NCBI GenBank assembly: GCA_016185395.1
Contig: JACPNR010000006.1
Coordinates: 1-64,000, forward strand
DNA length: 64,000 bases
Reading direction: 5' to 3'
Source of the DNA: Candidatus Korobacter versatilis
GTDB taxonomy: Bacteria > Acidobacteriota > Terriglobia > Terriglobales > Acidobacteriaceae
Part shown: positions 61,658 to 64,000 of the stretch, in pieces
How the letters are laid out: every line of letters begins with the position of its first letter
Position numbering within the stretch: position 1 is the first letter of the stretch
Position numbers and translations under genes: made by a program
The notes under the pieces: model-generated
What the model was told of the DNA's origin: nothing
Databases searched by the model: none
The model's input: only the letters and a program-made list of their open reading frames with translations

Positions 61658-62455
61658 ATGAGGTATTGCCGCTTCCAATCCCCGAAGGGGCCCGCTTACG
61701 GAATGATCGAGAGCATGGGCGGGCGCGACGTGATCACGCGCCTGGTCACCATGCCGGAAGACGCGTCGAGTTTCGGCGTGTCGACCACGGGCGATCATCT
61801 GACGGCGCTGCCGCTCAACGAAGTGAAGCTGCTCGCGCCCACGGTTCCCTCGAAGATCATCGGCGTGGGACGCAACTATCGCGACCACGCCAAAGAGCTG
61901 GGCAACGAGGCGCCGAGCGAACTGCTCATCTTCCTGAAGCCATCGTCCACTATCATCGCGCCCGGGGAAGCCATCGTGAAGCCGCGGCTCTCGCAGCGTG
62001 TGGATTACGAAGGCGAACTGGGCGTGGTCATCGGGCGCAAGTGCCGCAACGTGCGCGAGGACGAGGACGTGAAGACCTACGTCCGCGGCTACACCTGCGT
62101 GAACGACGTGACCGCGCGCGACCTGCAGAAATCCGACGCGCAATGGACGCGCGCCAAGGGCTTCGACACGTTCTGTCCGGTGGGGCCGCTGCTCTCCGAC
62201 GAGATCGACGGCGGCAACGTGACGGTGGAGACGCACGTGAACGGCGAGTCGCGCCAGCGCGGCACGACCAAGGATTTCATCTTTTCTCTCGATGCTATAA
62301 TCCGCTTCATCAGCCGCGTGATGACGCTTCAGCCCGGCGACCTGATCACCACGGGCACCCCAGCCGGCGTCGGACCGCTGAGCGCCGGAGACATGGTCGA
62401 AGTCACCATTCCGGGCATTGGCACGCTGCGAAATCCCGTACAGGACGAGGCTTGA
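61658..62455 (+). CDS. Fumarylacetoacetate hydrolase (FAH) family protein
   Basis: 265 residues. The FAH fold hydrolyses or decarboxylates C-C bonds in oxo acids. Here it has the family core: KIIGVGRNYRDHAKELG, the metal-ligand residues in VDYEGELGVVIGRK (the E-x-E signature) and in GYTCVNDVTARDLQ (Asp), then TGTPAGVGPLSAGDMVEVTI. The set of ligands looks complete for a Mg2+- or Ca2+-dependent hydrolase, of the kind often annotated as 2-keto-4-pentenoate hydratase or acylpyruvase. No aromatic-degradation gene is adjacent, so the substrate is open. It starts at ATG 61658. The transaldolase-type gene follows 16 bases later. Confidence 0.93.
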   Translation: MRYCRFQSPKGPAYGMIESMGGRDVITRLVTMPEDASSFGVSTTGDHLTALPLNEVKLLAPTVPSKIIGVGRNYRDHAKELGNEAPSELLIFLKPSSTIIAPGEAIVKPRLSQRVDYEGELGVVIGRKCRNVREDEDVKTYVRGYTCVNDVTARDLQKSDAQWTRAKGFDTFCPVGPLLSDEIDGGNVTVETHVNGESRQRGTTKDFIFSLDAIIRFISRVMTLQPGDLITTGTPAGVGPLSAGDMVEVTIPGIGTLRNPVQDEA

Positions 62456-62471
62456 GGGCGAAAACCAGCGC

Positions 62472-63122
62472 ATGAAATTCTTCATCGACACCGCCAACCT
62501 GCAAGAGATCCGCGAAGCCGCTGCCATGGGCATCCTCGACGGCGTCACCACCAATCCGTCGCTGATGGCGAAAGAGGGCAAGCCGAACAACAAAGAGACC
62601 ATCCGCGAGATCTGCGGGGTGGTCGGCGGGCCGGTGTCGGTGGAAGTGGTGGCGATCGAGCCGGACGCGATGATCAAGGAAGGCGAAGAGTACGCCGGGT
62701 GGGACAAGCACGTGGTGGTGAAGCTGCCGACGACGAAAGCCGGCGTGAAGGCGTGCAAGGCGCTCGCCGACAAGGGCATCAAGGTCAACATGACGCTCTG
62801 CTTCTCCCCCAACCAGGCGCTGCTGGTGGCGAAGGCGGGCGCGACCTACGTTTCGCCGTTCATCGGGCGGCTCGACGACATCAGCGAGAACGGCATGGAC
62901 GTGATCCGTAACATCCTCACCATCTATCGCAACTACAACTACCAGACACAGGTGCTCGCCGCTTCCATCCGCCATCCCATGCACGTGGTAGATGCGGCGC
63001 TCGCCGGCGCGCACGTCTCCACCATCCCGTTCAAGGTGCTGGAGATGATGTTCAACCATCCGCTGACGGACAAAGGCCTGGCCGCATTCCTGAAGGACTA
63101 CGAGAAAGTCCGCAAGGGCTGA
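62472..63122 (+). CDS. Fructose-6-phosphate aldolase / small transaldolase (Fsa/TalC type)
   Basis: 216 residues, the short class typical of Fsa/TalC. The start ATG 62472 gives MKFFIDTANLQEIREA, the family N-terminus. The Schiff-base lysine is in HVVVKLPTTKAG, and GVTTNPSLMAKEG plus QVLAASIRHPMHVV are diagnostic. It splits or makes ketose phosphates in the pentose phosphate region of metabolism; whether it acts as transaldolase or F6P aldolase depends on a few residues that I cannot score by eye. It starts 16 bases after the FAH-family stop, so the two may be one transcript. The frame continues upstream out of the FAH gene, but no start is needed there. Confidence 0.95.
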   Translation: MKFFIDTANLQEIREAAAMGILDGVTTNPSLMAKEGKPNNKETIREICGVVGGPVSVEVVAIEPDAMIKEGEEYAGWDKHVVVKLPTTKAGVKACKALADKGIKVNMTLCFSPNQALLVAKAGATYVSPFIGRLDDISENGMDVIRNILTIYRNYNYQTQVLAASIRHPMHVVDAALAGAHVSTIPFKVLEMMFNHPLTDKGLAAFLKDYEKVRKG

Positions 63123-63227
63123 GCGCGGCGCCGCCAGTGACTCTAGGGTTTCCGCCGGATATCCAGCCGCTACTCTGACGGGTTACAGTAGGCCTACGCG
63201 GTTGTCGTAGTACGCCGTAAGCGCCGT

Positions 63228-63623
63228 ATGAGTTCACTTCGTCTTATCCCTATTGTGATCGGTGGCGTGGCCGCGCTCGCCGCGAGCGCGGGCTGGCTGG
63301 TCTGGCGCATGCGCCGCAAGACGCCGGAGCAGCGCGAGCAGGAGCGCCGCATCCGCATCGCGCAACTGGGACGCATCACCGACGGCACCGTGATCGACGT
63401 GAGCGAGCTGGCGCACAACGGCTCCACCGCGCTGCAACTGCTCATCTATCAGTACGACGTGGCCGGGGTTTCCTATGAAGCGGCGCAGGATGTGACGCAC
63501 CTGCGTCCGTTCGTGGACCTGCACACCTGCCGCATCGGCGTGCCGGCATCCATCAAGTACGACCCGCAGAACCCGGGGAACTCCATCGTCATCGCGGAAA
63601 GCTGGAGCGGGCTAAGAGCGTAG
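63228..63623 (+). CDS. Small membrane-anchored hypothetical protein
   Basis: 131 residues from ATG 63228. An N-terminal helix (LIPIVIGGVAALAASAGWLVW) anchors it, followed by a basic cytoplasmic or outer segment (RMRRKTPEQREQERRIR) and a beta-rich domain (LIYQYDVAGVSYEAAQDVTHL, ASIKYDPQNPGNSIV). The phrase Y-D-P-x-N-P-x-N-S is typical of DUF3592-like small domains that bind no known ligand. A Shine-Dalgarno is not obvious. It is probably monocistronic; an iterated palindrome separates it from the next gene. Confidence 0.78.
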   Translation: MSSLRLIPIVIGGVAALAASAGWLVWRMRRKTPEQREQERRIRIAQLGRITDGTVIDVSELAHNGSTALQLLIYQYDVAGVSYEAAQDVTHLRPFVDLHTCRIGVPASIKYDPQNPGNSIVIAESWSGLRA

Positions 63624-63627
63624 AGCG

Positions 63628-63714
63628 TTCACCGCCGAGGCGCCGAGGCCGCGGAAACGCTCCTTTCTTTTGGTTTCCCGGCCATCTCGGCGCCCTCTGC
63701 GCCTCGGCGGTGAA
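63628..63714. repeat. Iterated palindrome (CGCCGAGG units) upstream of the deacetylase gene
   Basis: Left TTCACCGCCGAGGCGCCGAGG (63628-63648) and right CTCGGCGCC...GCGCCTCGGCGGTGAA (63686-63714). The terminal 13 bases are exact inverted copies. The right arm ends one base before the -10 hexamer. Confidence 0.78.
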
Positions 63715-63715
63715 A

Positions 63716-63721
63716 TAGAAT
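63716..63721 (+). promoter_or_regulatory. -10 hexamer TAGAAT for a leaderless deacetylase transcript
   Basis: TAGAAT, six bases, then GTG 63728. The iterated palindrome occupies the -35 region. Confidence 0.42.
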
Positions 63722-63727
63722 CCTTCT

Positions 63728-64000
63728 GTGTTCCCGGAAATCATTGCTGGAGTCGCCGCGGCGGGTGCGGCCGGCGGCGTGTTTGCTTACGGCGCGGCGG
63801 CGGCGAAGTCGCAGCTCTTTGGGACGACATTCTTCGGCGCACCGGGAGCATCGAAGCAGATCGCCCTCACTTACGACGACGGTCCCAACGACCCGTGGAC
63901 CGGGAAGCTGCTCGACGTCCTCGACAAGCACAGCGTAAGAGCCACGTTCTTCCTCATCGGGAAGTATGTGGAGATGCGTCCGGAGATAGCGCGCGCCGTG
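63728..64000 (+). CDS. Polysaccharide deacetylase (NodB family), N-terminal part
   Basis: Ninety-one codons from GTG 63728 to the end of the window; the gene continues. MFPEIIAGVAAAGAAGGVFA could be a signal or anchor sequence. IALTYDDGPNDPWT carries the metal-ligand Asp pair of motif 1 of the NodB domain, and VRATFFLIG is the next conserved strand. NodB-type enzymes remove N- or O-acetyl groups from polysaccharides such as peptidoglycan or chitin-like chains. The His motif of the active site would lie further downstream. The start is inferred from a -10 hexamer six bases upstream and the lack of any better codon. Confidence 0.88.
   Translation, partial: MFPEIIAGVAAAGAAGGVFAYGAAAAKSQLFGTTFFGAPGASKQIALTYDDGPNDPWTGKLLDVLDKHSVRATFFLIGKYVEMRPEIARAV

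Overview
The window is one continuous, gene-dense, GC-rich chromosomal stretch. It looks like an Acidobacteriota (probably Terriglobales-like) genome. This rests on the style and order of the genes: housekeeping genes mixed with many secreted or lipoprotein hypotheticals, PEGA-type Ser/Thr kinases, M1 and M14 peptidases, and very many short intergenic palindromes. The taxon is an inference; no rRNA gene is present. I see no phage, plasmid, insertion sequence or CRISPR array.

Layout. 1-1509 (minus): a tRNA-Thr(TGT)/Tyr(GTA)/Gly(TCC)/Thr(GGT)/tuf cluster in the order known from E. coli thrU-tyrU-glyT-thrT-tufB, with two small unknown genes interleaved. 1.7-6.7 kb: a membrane-anchored hypothetical, a KAS III-like enzyme, an M23 peptidase, thiL and a phospholipase-D nuclease. 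6.7-11 kb: tilS, an hpt-like gene and ftsH, the same order as in Bacillus. 11-17 kb: a YbjQ-like protein, a selD read through an in-frame UGA (selenocysteine), two related membrane proteins, and tldD-pmbA. 17-23.6 kb: an FG-GAP protein, panB, a metallophosphoesterase, panC and a 3-methyladenine glycosylase. 23.8-27.6 kb: a PEGA Ser/Thr kinase followed by an FHA-GAF-adenylyl cyclase. 27.6-34.1 kb: repeat-rich spacer, corA, a JAMM peptidase, the remnant of an M1 peptidase, and a full M1 peptidase. 34.7-37.6 kb: PIN/TRAM (yacL-like), ispD, a frameshifted GxxExxY nuclease and ispF. 37.7-47.3 kb: M14 peptidase, a 1141-residue GGDEF/HD-GYP protein, gltX, a DUF4160/DUF2442 pair and glnS. 47.4-52.5 kb: a DsbD-like system split over three overlapping genes, a deoxynucleoside kinase, a 58-residue membrane protein and a large PD-(D/E)XK candidate. 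52.6-64 kb: CBS protein, amidohydrolase, SYLF lipoprotein, DnaC-like loader, half-length UvrC, hslVU, an FN3 lipoprotein, an FAH-family enzyme, a fructose-6-phosphate aldolase-type transaldolase, and the start of a NodB deacetylase.

Two cross-cutting observations stand out. First, about twenty intergenic elements share one architecture but not one sequence. Each is a few copies of a 7-10 base unit forming one arm, a spacer, and the reverse-complement arm; some loci carry only one arm. One element carries a GxxExxY (PD-(D/E)XK fold) gene between its arms, which suggests a REP/RAYT-like relationship. Second, many genes have a -10-like hexamer 6-8 bases before the start codon (tilS, selD, panC, corA, uvrC-like, amidohydrolase, deacetylase and others), so leaderless mRNAs are probably common. 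In several cases the iterated palindrome ends directly upstream of that hexamer.
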